In this document: positions 1-11,446 of the stretch, in pieces | Layout of the letters: every line of letters starts with the position of its first letter | Numbering within the stretch: position 1 is the first letter of the stretch | DNA from: Rhodosorus marinus | Lineage: Eukaryota; Rhodophyta; Stylonematophyceae; Stylonematales; Stylonemataceae | Assembly (NCBI GenBank): GCA_029953675.1 | Contig: JAMWBK010000006.1 | Coordinates: 1,364,001 to 1,428,000, forward strand | Direction: 5' to 3' | DNA length: 64,000 bases | Notes under the pieces: model-generated | What the model was told of the DNA's origin: nothing | Databases searched by the model: none | What the model saw: only the letters and a program-made list of their open reading frames with translations | Program-made: the position numbers and the translations under genes

Positions 1-185
1 CAATCATGTTGCGATAGTACGAGAGTTTTGTTGCTGCTCGCTGCTCTGTGTCACTGTGGAGATTGTTTTGGTGTTAAATCCCTAGAAACAGAAACGAATC
101 ACGATGGGCAGCATTGATCTGGTCATTGAGTGGTCCCACGCACGACGTTAAGACCTACGTAGGCATATAGCTTTCTCCTTGCGTG

Positions 186-534
186 ATGGAAGAGTGTGGT
201 ACTTGCCCGAGGTCCCTGCTGCTGGCGCTATGTATTGTCAGGAAGAAATCCTCTTATGAAAAAAAGCTCTGTGTGGGTGTTTGCATCGGAACAACAGCTT
301 CGTTCACCTGGTGAGTGACTGTCTTGGTTTCATGGATTCGAAGGCGCGTTACTGACCGCTTCGCTCTGTAGTTTGCCGTGTCACAAATTTTGGTGTCAAA
401 GCTCAATTTCCTGCTCTGATCGGTACCTGGCTCTGTTTCTGGAAGCCCAAGCTTTGCGGTTTATGTGTACTGGATTAATTGGTTGGTTTTCGTCGTTTGC
501 TCTGCAGATTTTCGTCATGATTCAACTGATCTGA
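186..534 (+). CDS. putative two-exon small Cys-rich membrane protein
   Basis: I do not recognise this protein. Exons 186..310 and 372..534 are joined by a 61-nt intron with a good donor (CTG|GTGAGT) and acceptor (CTGTAG|T). The phases match and give about 95 aa open from ATG to TGA. The product has several cysteines (EECGTCP near the start, CLPCHKFWC in the middle) and a hydrophobic C-terminal third around LIGWFSSFAL that could span a membrane. It lies about 1 kb upstream of the ERV-PDI gene on the same strand. An open stretch of this length can occur by chance, so the call rests only on the clean splice sites and matching frames. Confidence 0.25.
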
Positions 535-1139
535 ATCTGCACTTATCAGTTTAATCAGAGCCAAACTACAAAAGACAGCGTGCTGTGCAGCGCACAGGAA
601 GGAATCGGTAAACCGCGGACACGGAGTATCGTACTCAGGGGGGCTGTGAGCTTAGACGTGGGGACAAACCAGCAAATCTACGATGAGGATCTTGAGGGTC
701 TGTTCTCATACACTCCTTCGGGGGTTCCGTTTATACTGAACACGTACGCTTCATGGACTCCGTCAGGAGGCCAAACCGCTGGCTAAAAGCTTCACTTCCG
801 ACACCGGCGATCTCCGCCACACGGTGTCTCAGCTCAATCGCTTGCTCCCTTCGAAAACTCCGCCCCCATGTTCCGCGAAACACCGCGCGCCTCGCGCATT
901 AGTCCGGGGTTTACTAGTAAAGCTTCAGGATTTTCCTCAGGGTAAGTCTCGTTCTGATTTCAACGACCGAATCTGCTTCCAACGGTCCCCGGTCCTACCA
1001 CTGGTGACCTCATAGAGACCCGTCCCGAATTCGATTCGACAACGTCTTAACCACATCCGTTGAAGAAGAACTCATTCTCAAATATACTCACAAACTTGAC
1101 AACAGTACAATCAACGTACTATTCAAGTACAACCATGTA
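535..1139. other. intergenic, no recognised feature
   Basis: Only short open stretches on both strands. I see no conserved motif, RNA gene or clear repeat. Confidence 0.4.
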
Positions 1140-1508
1140 CTAATTTCCCTCGCCTTTTTCTGTTTTGTTCGGTGTTTTTTTGGCGTTCAGAATATTTATA
1201 GATACTAACTAGGTCCGGCTTGAGGCGGTCGAGTGGGAGGGGTGGGAGCCGGGGAGGGGGGGGGAAGGGAATCGTGGGGATGGCTAAGGGTGATGGAAGT
1301 TGAACTGATATGAGAATTGGTTCTTTTTTTGTTTGCTTATGCTAGTATTATGGTAAGGGGACAGGAGGAGTTTATATCGAGGGTGGTGGGTTTTTGGCAG
1401 AGAAACGGAGGGGGGCTGAGATAGATTCTGTTTTGCGGGTTGGTTCTTTGGGAGCTGGGATTTTTTTTTTGTGTGTTTTCGTGTTGGCATCTTGAAGTGT
1501 TTTCCACC
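1140..1508 (+). promoter_or_regulatory. G+T-rich 5' flank of the ERV-PDI gene
   Basis: The plus strand is strongly G/T biased here, with long G runs near 1245-1270 and T runs such as the one at 1461. The bias stops at the start codon. The same asymmetry appears upstream of several other genes in the window, so it is probably promoter or 5' UTR sequence. No TATA box is identified with confidence. Confidence 0.4.
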
Positions 1509-3000
1509 ATGGAGGCTTTGGAAAGGTTGGATATGTTCAGGAAGGCCTATAAGGACTTGCAAACGGTGTCAATGCGAGGAGCGGTTATGTCCGCTCTAAC
1601 GACCCTGCTCATGATCGTCCTTGTCGTCATCGAAGTGGTCAACTACGCCAAGGGTGATATTCGAACTGTAGTCGGGGTGAACCCTCACCAAACGGATACG
1701 ATGTGGATTTACTTCAAGATTACCTTTCCGAATATGCATTGTGATACGTTGACTGTCGACCTTCTGGACTATAAGGGTCATATGAGGCAGAACGTGGAAG
1801 CAACAATCTCGAGGACGTTTGTCGATGGTACGAGAATGGCGGATAGATCACTTCAAGCGCTGCTTAGGAAATCCGGGCTTAAGACGGAGAATACGCTTGG
1901 TATGAAGAGGGCCTTGCCGCTATCCCCAGCTAACTTCGACTCGGTCGTTCGACGGGAGAATACGTTCGTCGACTTTTATGCATCGTGGTGTCCCCATTGT
2001 CAGCGTTTGTCGCCGACTTGGGAAGCACTTGCAGCACACCTGCAACAAAGCGGCCAGAGAAATCTGGTTATCGCTTCAGTGGATTGCGTAACACACAAGG
2101 ATCTGTGTAGCAATCAGAACATACGAGGGTATCCGACAATGCGATTGTTCCAGAAAGGAAAACCGAAGGTGGACTATCAAGGTCAAAGAACAGTTGAGGG
2201 CTTTGAGTCGTTCCTGGAGGCGTCAAAAGCGATAGCACCCAAAAGCCACACCGTTCCTGTGCCCCCATCATCCGGGTGTATGATTCAGCTCAAAGCTGAG
2301 ACCTACGCGGTACCCGGGCAGATTCATTTTGGCGTCACAACAGACAAGCATAAGATAACTACTCAAGAGGCTAATATGACGCATTCCGTCGCCTGGATGC
2401 AGTTTGGGGACAACGTCCCCTTTCACATCTCTAGAAAGTTGGATACGAGAACTCGCAATGCGTTCAGGGCTATAAGCTCTACCGCTCACACAAGCACCAA
2501 GATTGGTAAGGAAGACAAACTCGCTGATTATTTGGTGTACAGAGAAATTCGTGTCCCACCTTCTCCGATCATACCTTCGGCCGTCAGCTGAAGGGTAAAG
2601 GGGGAGCGACAAGGTCTGGAGCTCCGTTTCGTACTGCTGAACTCAATTTTCTTCTGCCTTTCGTTCCACTGCCACAGAACAAAGCCATCACCACTACCTG
2701 AAGCTCATGGGCACAGTGGTGGAAGCCGCCTCGAGAATTGGAAGAGACATTTACAGCTACCAGTACACTGCGACACATCACAAGGAGCACCTGGAGCACC
2801 ACTTCCCGGCGGTGAAGATAACCTACGACATCAGCCCGAGCGTGGTCAGGATCCATAATACCTCCCAAAGGTGGTACGAATTCTTGACAAAATTGTTCGC
2901 TCTTGTGGGCGGCTTCTACACTGTGATGAGCTTCGTGGACACTGGCATTTCGTCAGTACTCCAGAAACGTGCAAAAGATACGATGGGCAAGCTCTCTTAA
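1509..3000 (+). CDS. ERV-type protein with embedded thioredoxin/PDI domain (plant PDIL5-3/5-4-like)
   Basis: Two exons, 1509..2505 and 2678..3000, give 439 aa. The intron is GTAAGG...CCACAG, and both exons fit phase 1. The start ACCATGG is a good initiation context. Domain order: a short cytosolic N-terminus, a membrane segment at about residues 25-46 (ALTTLLMIVLVVIEVV), an ERGIC_N region, a thioredoxin domain with the active site WCPHC (cysteines 161 and 164), then the lumenal COPII-coated-ERV C-terminal region with HHYLKL, YDISP and a second membrane segment near FLTKLFALVGGFYTVM. This architecture is known from plant and algal PDIL5-3/5-4 proteins, which sit in ER-Golgi membranes and probably assist disulfide formation or cargo transport. 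It is slightly shorter than plant homologs (about 480 aa). It converges on the next gene, with about 256 bp between the stop codons. Confidence 0.9.
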
Positions 3001-3256
3001 GATCGCTTGTGCGTGTGTGTGTGTGTATGTGCGTGTTGTGTATGTGGGTAAAACGACGCAAAAACGGAAAACCTGGATCTGTCTTCTTAATCCAAGTGAC
3101 TCGGCCAAACTATGGGTAAAAACCTCAGCGAGCTTTTAGAAGGCAGACTGTATCACCATTAAAAACAAAAAGAACAAGGCGAAGTATACATGAAAGCCAA
3201 AAGGGAAAGAACTACTACTATGCAGGGATGCGCTAGGGAGGCGAAACCGCGGAAGC

Positions 3257-3931
3257 TTAGGTCCGAAACCGATCAGGACTATCAGTGGAAATTTGCTTCA
3301 GCATTTCCATAAGGGCTTTCCCTGCTCTTACACGCTCTGCATCGGCAACATCACTAAAGTCTACATCGTGGCTAGTCATCAGCATCCTCAGCACGAGATT
3401 CATTGTTGGGTCCGCCTTACTCGCAAAATTGTCTGGTAGGAACACGTCGCTAGTTCCTCGCAGATCGTAGATGTTGCTCTCACTGCTCTCGGATTCCAAA
3501 CCTTTGAAATCTCTGATCTCCGTAGTTTCGCTGGCGTTCTCAACGATCAGGCATGGCCTCAACCAGTGCATATCCCTTGCCTCCACGTGGTCAATTACCT
3601 AAAGATCACCCAAGAAGCAGGAAAACGTCAAGTTAAAAATTCAGAGAAGCACGTCCGCGCAGTGCCGCAGTTCAAGCTCTGTAGACATTCTACATACCTC
3701 CGCCAACAGCCTCTTGTCCTTGTGGCTAACTATAACATACTCCCTAGGCTCAGATGCTAGCTCCTGCTCCTTGAACTCCAGCTTACGCGAAAAATCGTCA
3801 AACTCCTCCTCTGGTGATCGTGTCGACGGTGGTAGAGCCCGAAAACTGCCCCGAACATTCGTACATTTACGGGAACCCCTCAGTGGGCTACTTCTCATGG
3901 GGAAAACAAAACCCAGCACCGAGCACTCCAT
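3257..3931 (-). CDS. conserved-looking protein with transit-peptide-like N-terminus
   Basis: Two exons, 3698..3931 and 3257..3598 on the complement, join in phase 0 across a 99-nt intron (GAG|GTATGT ... TTTAG|GTA) to give 191 aa. The first ~35 residues are rich in S, R and P and poor in acids, as in an organelle transit peptide. The mature part reads YVIVSHKDKRLLAE-VIDHVEARDMHWLRPCLIVE across the splice junction, then an acidic loop, IYDLRGTSDVFLPDNF and a C-terminal helix. The RDMHWLRP block looks like a conserved family core and I suspect a cyanobacterial/plastid protein of unknown function, but I cannot name the family. The well-fitting splice and compact globular sequence make it a credible gene. 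Confidence 0.65.
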
Positions 3932-4450
3932 CTGGCTAAAGCCCCCACCGACCCAAAACTAAACCAAAAAAAAAAGAAGCCCAGAAAACCAAACTCCCAA
4001 AACGTCGAAAACCCTTAAACGAACCTACCAACAAAAACAAAAACACGTCCTCGACCAAAACTCCGATCCTAACGACTCAGCCTCCCACAAAAACACTACA
4101 AAAACGAGAGAAAGAACCGGCTTGGACAATTCACAAAGACACACAAACCTTTCACACCATCGCCACCAACCCCCTAAGAAAAACGAACCACACAGTCACA
4201 GCACGGCTTGCGAACCCCGACCCACAACAAACCTTCCCCCGTCACAACCTTTCAGACCAAACAATACATTACTACATCATCTTCATCCAGATTTTTTGCC
4301 ATTACATTACACACATACACATCATCTCCAACTCCTCTCCACCAGTATACTTGTGATAGTAGTGACCCTTTGATACTCCGTCACACCCTCTCCTCCCCCC
4401 TCTCTCCCTATCCAAAACAGCCATTCTTCATCATAGAGAGAATGTATGTC
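3932..4450 (-). promoter_or_regulatory. C+A-rich (minus-strand G+T-rich) 5' flank
   Basis: The plus strand is strikingly G-poor and C/A-rich right from the start codon of the minus-strand gene, for example long runs of ccaaaaaa and caccaacccc. It mirrors the G/T-rich flank of plus-strand genes. It probably spans the 5' UTR and promoter. The short plus-strand open frames in it are compositional. Confidence 0.4.
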
Positions 4451-5480
4451 CCATTTGCTTTTTCCCCCATTGGAAAAGACATCCCTAAAAATCCAAAACA
4501 ATTTCTCTCAAAACGAATTAATATATATATATCTATATATATTTCCATTTTGACTGTTCCCATGAATATCTAACAAAAAAATCTCACATATTCAAATAAA
4601 TATATAGAAATCTAATCTCTGGAAAACCTCAATATTTTGGTAGATATTAGAAATAGGGGAAGAAAAATATTGTAAAGATTATATCTGGAAACAGTATATA
4701 TATGTAAATATTTTGAGGGAGGATTTTTTCTTTGAATGAGGGATGAAAATTGGAGGATTAAATATAGTTTTGATGGATGTTGGGACACGTGGTAATTTTT
4801 GATTGAATTTCGTGCACATTTTGTATTGAGGAAACTTTAAGAAATTTGATAGGATAAAGTTTTTCTTGTTCTGGTATTGTAGAATAAAAATCTATCAAAT
4901 GATGGGATCGCGGGGGGGCGTTGCTTATTTTGTGTTTTTGTTAATTTTTAGATTACTTGAGGTTATGAACTGCGAAAAACACGAAATAAATGGGAAAGGA
5001 TTCCAAAAGAAATAAATAAAAAAATTAGATTCGAAATGTGCTGGAACATTCATAAACTTTGTTCTAACCGACACTAAACGGGAAATTTTATTCGTTTTCT
5101 ACTTTTTGTACTTTCCAATTTCTGGTGTTCGATTTCCATTCTCCCACCCCACCCCCCTTTTGCAACATGCTTCCTCCCCACTAGACGATTGTACTGTTTT
5201 AGATACGAATATTGAGAAATACAAATTTTTTGCAAGGATTTCGAATTTTGACATATGAAAATACCCCCCATCCCATGGAATTTCTTTCCCGATCTTCTAT
5301 CACGGATGGAGGTCGAAAATCCATTTAAGTGTCTTATTTTATGGATTGGCTCAATCTAAATTATACTATTTTTTTTACTATCATTTGGATTGAATACTTT
5401 GTATTCAGTCTTTTTGCGTCTTGTATACATTGATATTGGGAGTGACTCTTTCATGGTATAAGCAAGTCTCCAATTTGATA
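4451..5480. other. AT-rich spacer, skew switch, no gene
   Basis: An AT-rich core with alternating TA (near 4521-4545 and 4696-4705) is followed by G/T-rich sequence to about 4960, so the base skew reverses here relative to the block on its left. C-rich sequence follows near 5140-5160. I see no coding potential. Confidence 0.5.
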
Positions 5481-6120
5481 GGATACGACGGAGATACACA
5501 TTCAATGCCGACTTGCGGGATTCGGAGGTGACCAGGGTGTGTCAGTGATAGCTGCTGGGTGGGGGACTGTGAAGTGCGCCCAACGAATGTGTTGTGAAAG
5601 AAACAGTAGGCTCAGGGCTTGCGTCGGGTATCCTATCACTTTCAACTGAAGCACCCGCGTTGTCTCTATCCTTGTTCCGGCGGTGAATTGTTTTGGGACC
5701 GCTCGTTTGGTGCAGTCTGAGTGGTCTATGCATTCTTCAGTAGGCCTGCCAGCGTGATGCCCTACGAATCCTTGAAGAGAGTCGCTGACGCATTTTGGAA
5801 TAGAGCTCCTCCGATCACCTGCTCCGGGGGGACTGGGCCAACAGTCTGTCGAGTTGTCGACGTAGCCCTGGGTGCTAGTTGGACATCTGACGGGAGGAGT
5901 TGGTCTCCTCGACTGGGTTGGGCTGGTATGATCCACTTATTAATACGTTCAACGTTAGATCGTCCTGCTGTTTATGGGCCTCCTGCTTGACTATTGCTCG
6001 ATTCAGAGCGGTCATGCTTCAAACGCTTGTATCACGTAGCACGAAATGCTGGATTTGTTGCGGCACGGCTAGGCTGAAACCCAAGCACGTCCCTCAGCCC
6101 TTATCCTTCTGCTGATCGCA
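5481..6120. other. spacer with unassigned open frames
   Basis: Both strands stay open for 90-144 codons (minus 5502-5936, plus 5721-5990), but neither frame shows a domain I recognise. This may be decayed mobile or genic DNA continuous with the relic that follows. Confidence 0.3.
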
Positions 6121-6127
6121 AAACTTC

Positions 6128-7150
6128 GCTGTATGCTCCGGCCTATGAGAAGGCCCTCGCAGCGAGCGGTTGGTTTCTGCCAATGTCTGGACCAGTCAAA
6201 GAATCGAAATTGCTTCTTCAAATTACATAGGAAGAGGCGCAGAGTCAAATACGAAAGTTCTACGATGAGCAGAAAGAGAAGGACTTGGACAGGTAATAAT
6301 CTGCTCAGCAACACAACAAACGAATAATGCTTCGATGTGACACGAAGCAAAACCAAAAGAAGTAGTTTTCATGCTGTTCTATTACTAGTTTCACACCAAA
6401 CGACGTCCATCCCTCCTCACTTTCAACTATTCCAGTGTCAAACTTTGGCAAGCCACTCCAGCAGCTTGAAGAGGTGCCCATGCTAGTCCACAGACAAAGC
6501 CTACAATCGAGAAGGAACATATTCCTACTCGCTCTGATTAAGCGGAGCTCTCTCAGTCATAAACGAACAAAGCTCCCGTCCAGATGCAAATATTAATAAG
6601 GATACTGTACTTCCTTAAAGCCTTCTATCCCCGAAAGTGTTCTCAACCATCACATCTAAAGTAGCAGTCCGATCCAAATCCAATCCGTCCCAATCACGAT
6701 CGTCCGAACTGCAACAGATACCATCAAGGATCTGCAGACAACTAGAAAGGTTGCGGTCAGAGACTCAGTTCCAGTTCTTGCAGCGGCAATTCGCGTCCAG
6801 CCGTAACAGATCCATGGATTCCGTGTGGGCTACGAAGAGGTTTTGAAACGCAGCAAGCAAAAACGGAGAAAGTTTTGCGACGCAATCGGCAAAGCAGAGG
6901 TCGAGCAGGGTTTAGTAATCTACGGCTCCGGAAGCGTGGTATGGACGAGCAAACTGTTTTACAACGATCTTCTAGCGTGGGCCAAGCTTATGGAGCTATT
7001 AAAAACAACTACATGGGGTGCTTCACACCGGTTCCGATGCGCAACGAGCAAGGTACCGAGGTCACCACGGAAGAGGGTTTCTGTCAGAAGGATAGTGGTT
7101 CTGTCCCAGAGCTGGCGGGTAGCGAGTGCCAGACTCTGCTTCTGAGAGCC
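6128..7150 (+). pseudogene. decayed gene, possibly a phycobilisome gamma/linker-like protein
   Basis: Plus-strand segments look protein-coding but cannot be read as one gene. The first segment includes AYEKALAASGWFLPMSGPV, is broken by TAG at 6228-6230, and continues as EEAQSQIRKFYDEQKEKDL. A plausible intron (GTAATA ... TTCCAG, 6292-6433) leads to SNFGKPLQQLEEVPMLVHR. A third segment contains TIKDLQTTRKVAVRDSVPV, then an in-frame stop near 6803, then GYEEVLKRSKQKRRKFCDAI. A frame change near 6935 leads to GQAYGAIKNNYMGCFTPVP. The pattern 'SGW..PMSGPV ... EEAQ..IRKFYDE' recalls red-algal phycoerythrin gamma subunits, but this is from memory and unverified. Extra small introns could rescue part of the frame, so an intact gene is not excluded. 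Confidence 0.4.
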
Positions 7151-7288
7151 CTCACAGATCTTCAATGATGATGGTTTCCAGCCTCAACTAGGCAGAATTC
7201 TTCCACTAGCCCTGGTGCTACCGGTTGTCCCCCCGCCCAGAAAGCAGCCATTGGTTCGAGCTCAACGGCCGTGGATTGCGGGAGGTCT

Positions 7289-7783
7289 CTACTCCTTGGC
7301 TTTGTTCTTCTTGAGCTCAGACAAACTTTGAACACCTCCAAGGTTCCAATTCTCGACCTCGATCTGCACGATTTCCGCCAGCTCAGAGTCGTCCAGGGCC
7401 ATGATTCGCCTCATGCTTTTGGGAATGGTCGACATCGCACCAAAGTAACCCCCGCATGCAACCAACCCTGGCACGACAAGCCAACGAGCGTACCCTGGAA
7501 ATCTAATATCTCTACGAATCGCTACAACGTCGAGGAAAACTTTCCCATGTCAGAACGGAATTCCAGTCGTCCCGTGTTCGTCATAAGGCGGAGCTTTACC
7601 TGCCCTTCCAAGCGCCAAAACAGTTGTCGTCGCTCCGGCTCCTGCAAGACCTCCCAGCGCTGCTTCCTTTGCTCCGACTCTGCAAGCTGCCTTTTCTTCA
7701 TCAGAGAAATTCTCCCAGACCAGTAGATCTTGTCGCCGCCTGCGTAAGGTCAGTCTTCTCTTAATGTCATCTTCCGTAGCCAT
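7289..7783 (-). CDS. small two-helix membrane protein, OCIA-domain-like layout
   Basis: Two exons (complement 7600..7783 and 7289..7494) join across a 105-nt intron (GCAG|GTAAAG ... TTCCAG|GG) in phase 1 to give 129 aa. The N-terminus is basic (KRRLTLRRRRQ). Two hydrophobic, small-residue-rich segments follow at about residues 40-60 (ALGGLAGAGATTTVLALG) and 63-80 (WLVVPGLVACGGYFGA), then an acidic stretch and a Lys-rich tail. A pair of hairpin-forming helices ending in GYF resembles the layout of OCIA-domain proteins of mitochondrial or endosomal membranes, but the similarity is structural only. I do not assign a function. Confidence 0.6.
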
Positions 7784-8601
7784 CGAGAGGAAAGCGATAA
7801 ATAACCGAGCTAATAACGCTTTCTGTCCTTCAAACGCTCAAAAGCTCGTCAGAGTCAAATCAGCAGGGAGGTGAATCGTCCTTCCTCGCTCACAAGAGGT
7901 GTGCATACTCACTCAACCTCCTTCCCGAGCAAAACTTGCGACATTATCATCACCTGTTAAGATCCCAGCCGTTGATACCATGGCGGCACTGGGTGAGGGC
8001 ACTCGGCAGACTGCCGCGGTGCTTAAGAGCAAGGCCTGGCCACTGGTTCGTGGGGAGGAGAAAACGTTGCGAGAGTAACTAATTGTACGATCGACTGGAT
8101 CTGGTCCTAGAGCGCCTCGGCTGAGTCGGGCAGCTTCGGGTGCCACTGCTCGAGGTGATCGCATCGCGGCGAGGGTATCAAGAAAAACGACTAGTTTCAG
8201 TTTGTTCTCGAAATTGTACGCAGGATAAGATTTAGGATCGTCATATAGCAGATGTGCCTCAGGCCAAGAAGTACAGAGGACTTGCGGCCCAGGTTGCAGG
8301 TTAGATTCTAGTACCCGTTCAATCGTTGGGGTCGTATGTGAGAAGATGATGAAGGTTCAGCCTTACTGCTCCCGGACGCTGAAAGTTTCTACAAGTGATT
8401 CGGACTATAAGGTGAAAATTGATTTAATTAGCCTCGTCACGCTTTAAACTCTACAAGCTGTCCGCGAGGTCCCTTGACGATTGGTTAGCGAGAAACTTCT
8501 CAGGTTAAAGAAACGCTGAAATTTCTAAAAAAGATTTCAAGGTTCTAGAGCGGAAACAATTGTTCCTTTCTGCACATTAATATCCAGTCTCGGCCAGCGC
8601 A
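7784..8601. other. spacer, no certain gene
   Basis: An 83-codon minus-strand frame (7913-8164) begins with an Arg/Ser/Ala-rich stretch like a presequence and runs into a possible donor (ACAG|GTGATG), but I could not find a convincing partner exon. The rest shows nothing recognisable. Confidence 0.35.
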
Positions 8602-9307
8602 TTAACCTGTCTTCGTTCTGAAGTTCACTCCAGGCTGTAGTTTTGTCTTTCCTCCAGTTGGGACACAAAGTACAGTTTGACATCCTCCGCACAATACAAC
8701 AGTGGATGCATGGCTGAAAATTGTCGTCCTGCACATCAAAAAAGAAGAATTGTCCGTGAGAAAACAATATTATGCAGCTCATGACGCGGCACTTTAAAGC
8801 GGTTCGCCCCGTTGTTCAACCTCTTCGGCAAATTCACAACTTACAAAGTCAAACAACCGTGACACTTGACATCCATAAAACTTGAGTTAGGAGACTGTAC
8901 CAATCTCTTCAACTTATGTTTCTTCATCTCCTGAGCAGGAGTCGGGTGCAACAAGTCGGTTTCAAGAATCTACAAGACGGAAAAAAACGATCAACGACAG
9001 CGAAAATAGTCAGCACCAACTCTCTCATTCTCCCCAAAACAAAATCCACAACAACAATCCTCTAAATCAAGCATCACGACGCCCAAAACCAGACCTTATC
9101 CCGGTCTATTTTCAAGAACCAACACCGACAAAACAAGCAAAACCTTGGATCAAGAACAACAATCCTCGAAACATAAAAAGGCAATCACCTCGCCCACCCG
9201 GCGGTGCCCCGGCTCTCCATGACTCTACCAAGTCTTCCCATCAAACATTCAACAAATACGCAAAGTAACTAAAGAGCAAAGAATGATGACTAGCTGCTTA
9301 CCCCCAT
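8602..9307 (-). CDS. RPS27: 40S ribosomal protein S27 (eS27)
   Basis: Three exons on the complement (9302..9307, 8845..8969, 8602..8728) give 85 aa, the usual length. The protein is a zinc-binding component of the small ribosomal subunit. It shows [38 protein letters not shown], then [20 protein letters not shown]. The four zinc cysteines form two pairs, CHGC and CGGC, and [13 protein letters not shown] follows. Exon 1 is only ATGGGG followed by GTAAGC, so the start codon sits on a 6-nt micro-exon ahead of a 332-nt intron. The second intron is 116 nt. A long first intron right after the start is common in ribosomal protein genes. The short exons hide this gene from simple open-frame scans. 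Confidence 0.93.
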
Positions 9308-10500
9308 CTTAATCTCAAATAATATTTTCGTTACCTCAACACAAAATCCTTCAACCGACCCTAGCCTGAACTCTTCTCCGACAATACCTACTTTGTTACC
9401 CCAACGAAGCGCCTACCCGCCTCATCCACCTGCCCAAATCCTCCCCTTATAAGAAATTGGACTCTTCTCTGCAGCGTCTCCCGCGGCGTAATGACGGCGA
9501 TTAGAAAACCTTGAAAATCAAGTTGTTTTCAAGGCCCCATGCCTTCATTCCCACTGAACCCCTGGCGAAAAATAATAGGAAATTTTCCGTCGCAGCATCA
9601 ACAGTTTTGTTCCCCAAAAATGAAAGGGGTCTTTGAAATGTCTCAATCTCAAAGGGTTAAATAATACGACAAAGAATGTAGAATATATTTATTCTTCGAA
9701 TATATTTCATATTTCATTGCTGGACGGATATTCCGCAACGGGGTGAAAAAGGTTGTTCTTGTCGCGCTTATCATGCGACGTATTCTTTCCCCCTTCTATC
9801 CGTGAATCCGTTTTCGCCTTGTTCGTTTGTTAACGGGTTGGGAAACTTTCTGGGGAAAAGCGCAAGCTGAAATCGGAACTGATCTGATCAAAATGAACAT
9901 TTTTTGACAAAACAAACGAAATATTTTGACGAGGGGTAGTACTATCTGCAGAATATATTTATGAATATTATTGACTGAAAAGGCTGGACGTTCGTTATGC
10001 ATCCCCCCCTTCAACAAAATGAAACCACTTCCCTTCGCTTCTAGATATACACTTTCTACATCATAATTTTGCTAAAACAGTGCGGGACTATCTTTGACTT
10101 CCGAAGAGTCCCATTCTTGTTCCCTACCCGTGTACGGACGATATCCACTCGCGCAGCTTGAATATTGAAATATTTAAAGCCTATATTATGATATACGGCG
10201 TTCACATAGGGAGGGTACAAAATGGGTAACAACTCGACTTGGTACGAGGGGGAACCCGATTACCCTAAACGCATCCTGTTCTTGCTACCCCTAAGTTCTG
10301 GACCAAAATCCGGAACCTAACAAATAATTTTTTTAAAACAAAACTACACAATTGAGGACACCTGTCTCCAATTTTTATCGACGGGGGTAACCAGGAAAGC
10401 ATATGATCCAATCATATTATGACAAATCGAACTGATTGTGGGCTAAGCCAATAGGATACGGTCTGCGAGGTTCGCCGCGGTCGAAGGTTTCTGGTATTCC
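9308..10500. other. 5' flank of RPS27 and AT-rich spacer
   Basis: To about 9480 the plus strand is C-rich and G-poor (minus-strand G/T-rich), like other gene 5' flanks here. From about 9650 to 10200 it is AT-rich with repeated AATATATTT-type words. I see no gene. Confidence 0.45.
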
Positions 10501-11446
10501 TAAGAGGTCGTTACGTTTCAGCTGACACTTGGGAGGGGTGGGGATGCCGTCTCTCACTATGTCTCGTCTGTACAGATGCTCTTCTGTTCCAACAGAGCAG
10601 AGTTATAGATCATATGGTAGTGACTATCTTGATGTTATTGTGTCCTCCATTCGCGGGGTTGTTTCCGTAGATGCTGACCCCCCGGCGGAAGATGAAACTG
10701 TCGATGCTTTCCCCAGGGGGGTGGGGGGTTGATGAACTCCAGTTCAGTCCTCCTCTGTATCCGGGACGTGCATGCTTGATTCCGTCCCCAGCGAGCTGGT
10801 GACCACTTGATCGGACGGATCTACTGAGAAGAGCGGCTTCTGGGATACAGAACCACGCGCTAAAGAAGTGGAACCGTACAATGCCAGAACCGTACAGCAC
10901 GGGGAGTTGGTGAGGTTCCAAGGCAGGACTGTTTCGGTGAATATGGGGTTATCTCCACCGAATCCAGCTTTCAACAATAACAGCACGCTTCCGGTTCGAC
11001 ATTTTATCCATACCGTACAGCTGCAGCATGTTCGCAACAAACTTGAACGTGCACCCGAGGACCCCAATAAGCAATTCCAACCGGGAAGCTGTTGTTGGCA
11101 CGCAACACTCTACCTACCCCAACCGTGAAGATTGCGGAGTCACTACTTCAACATTCTGCAATCAACCTCCACAGTTGTTTGAAGCAATCAGGATTAGTTT
11201 GCGCGTATCATAATTACTTTCCTCTCGCGCTTTTTTGAAGCAATTAAGATCAGCCCAAACGTCCCAAAAGCAGGAGAGCATGCTGCTCAACAGCTTTTCC
11301 TCTTGAAAATTTTGATCCAAAACAACAGCATCGCCCTCGAATCATTCCGAGCTTGAACATCACGTAGATACGGAACATCGTCATGCCAGTGCTCAAACGA
11401 AGCAGACTGATGAGCAGGCTTTGGTACATGCTGAATCTGACTGTCG
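10501..11446. other. spacer with one unassigned open frame
   Basis: A plus-strand frame stays open from about 10829 to 11128 and has protein-like composition (NARTVQHGELVRFQ, RNKLERAPEDPNKQF), but it lacks an ATG near its start and matches no family I know. Near 11178 and 11236 a TTGAAGCAAT-type sequence recurs as an imperfect direct repeat. The last part is probably the 3' flank of the WD40 gene. Confidence 0.35.

Noticed and set aside
2506..2591. Continuation of the ERV-PDI reading frame to a stop at 2591
   Set aside because: The stretch lacks ERV-family sequence, while splicing at 2505/2678 joins the conserved C-terminal ERV domain in frame.
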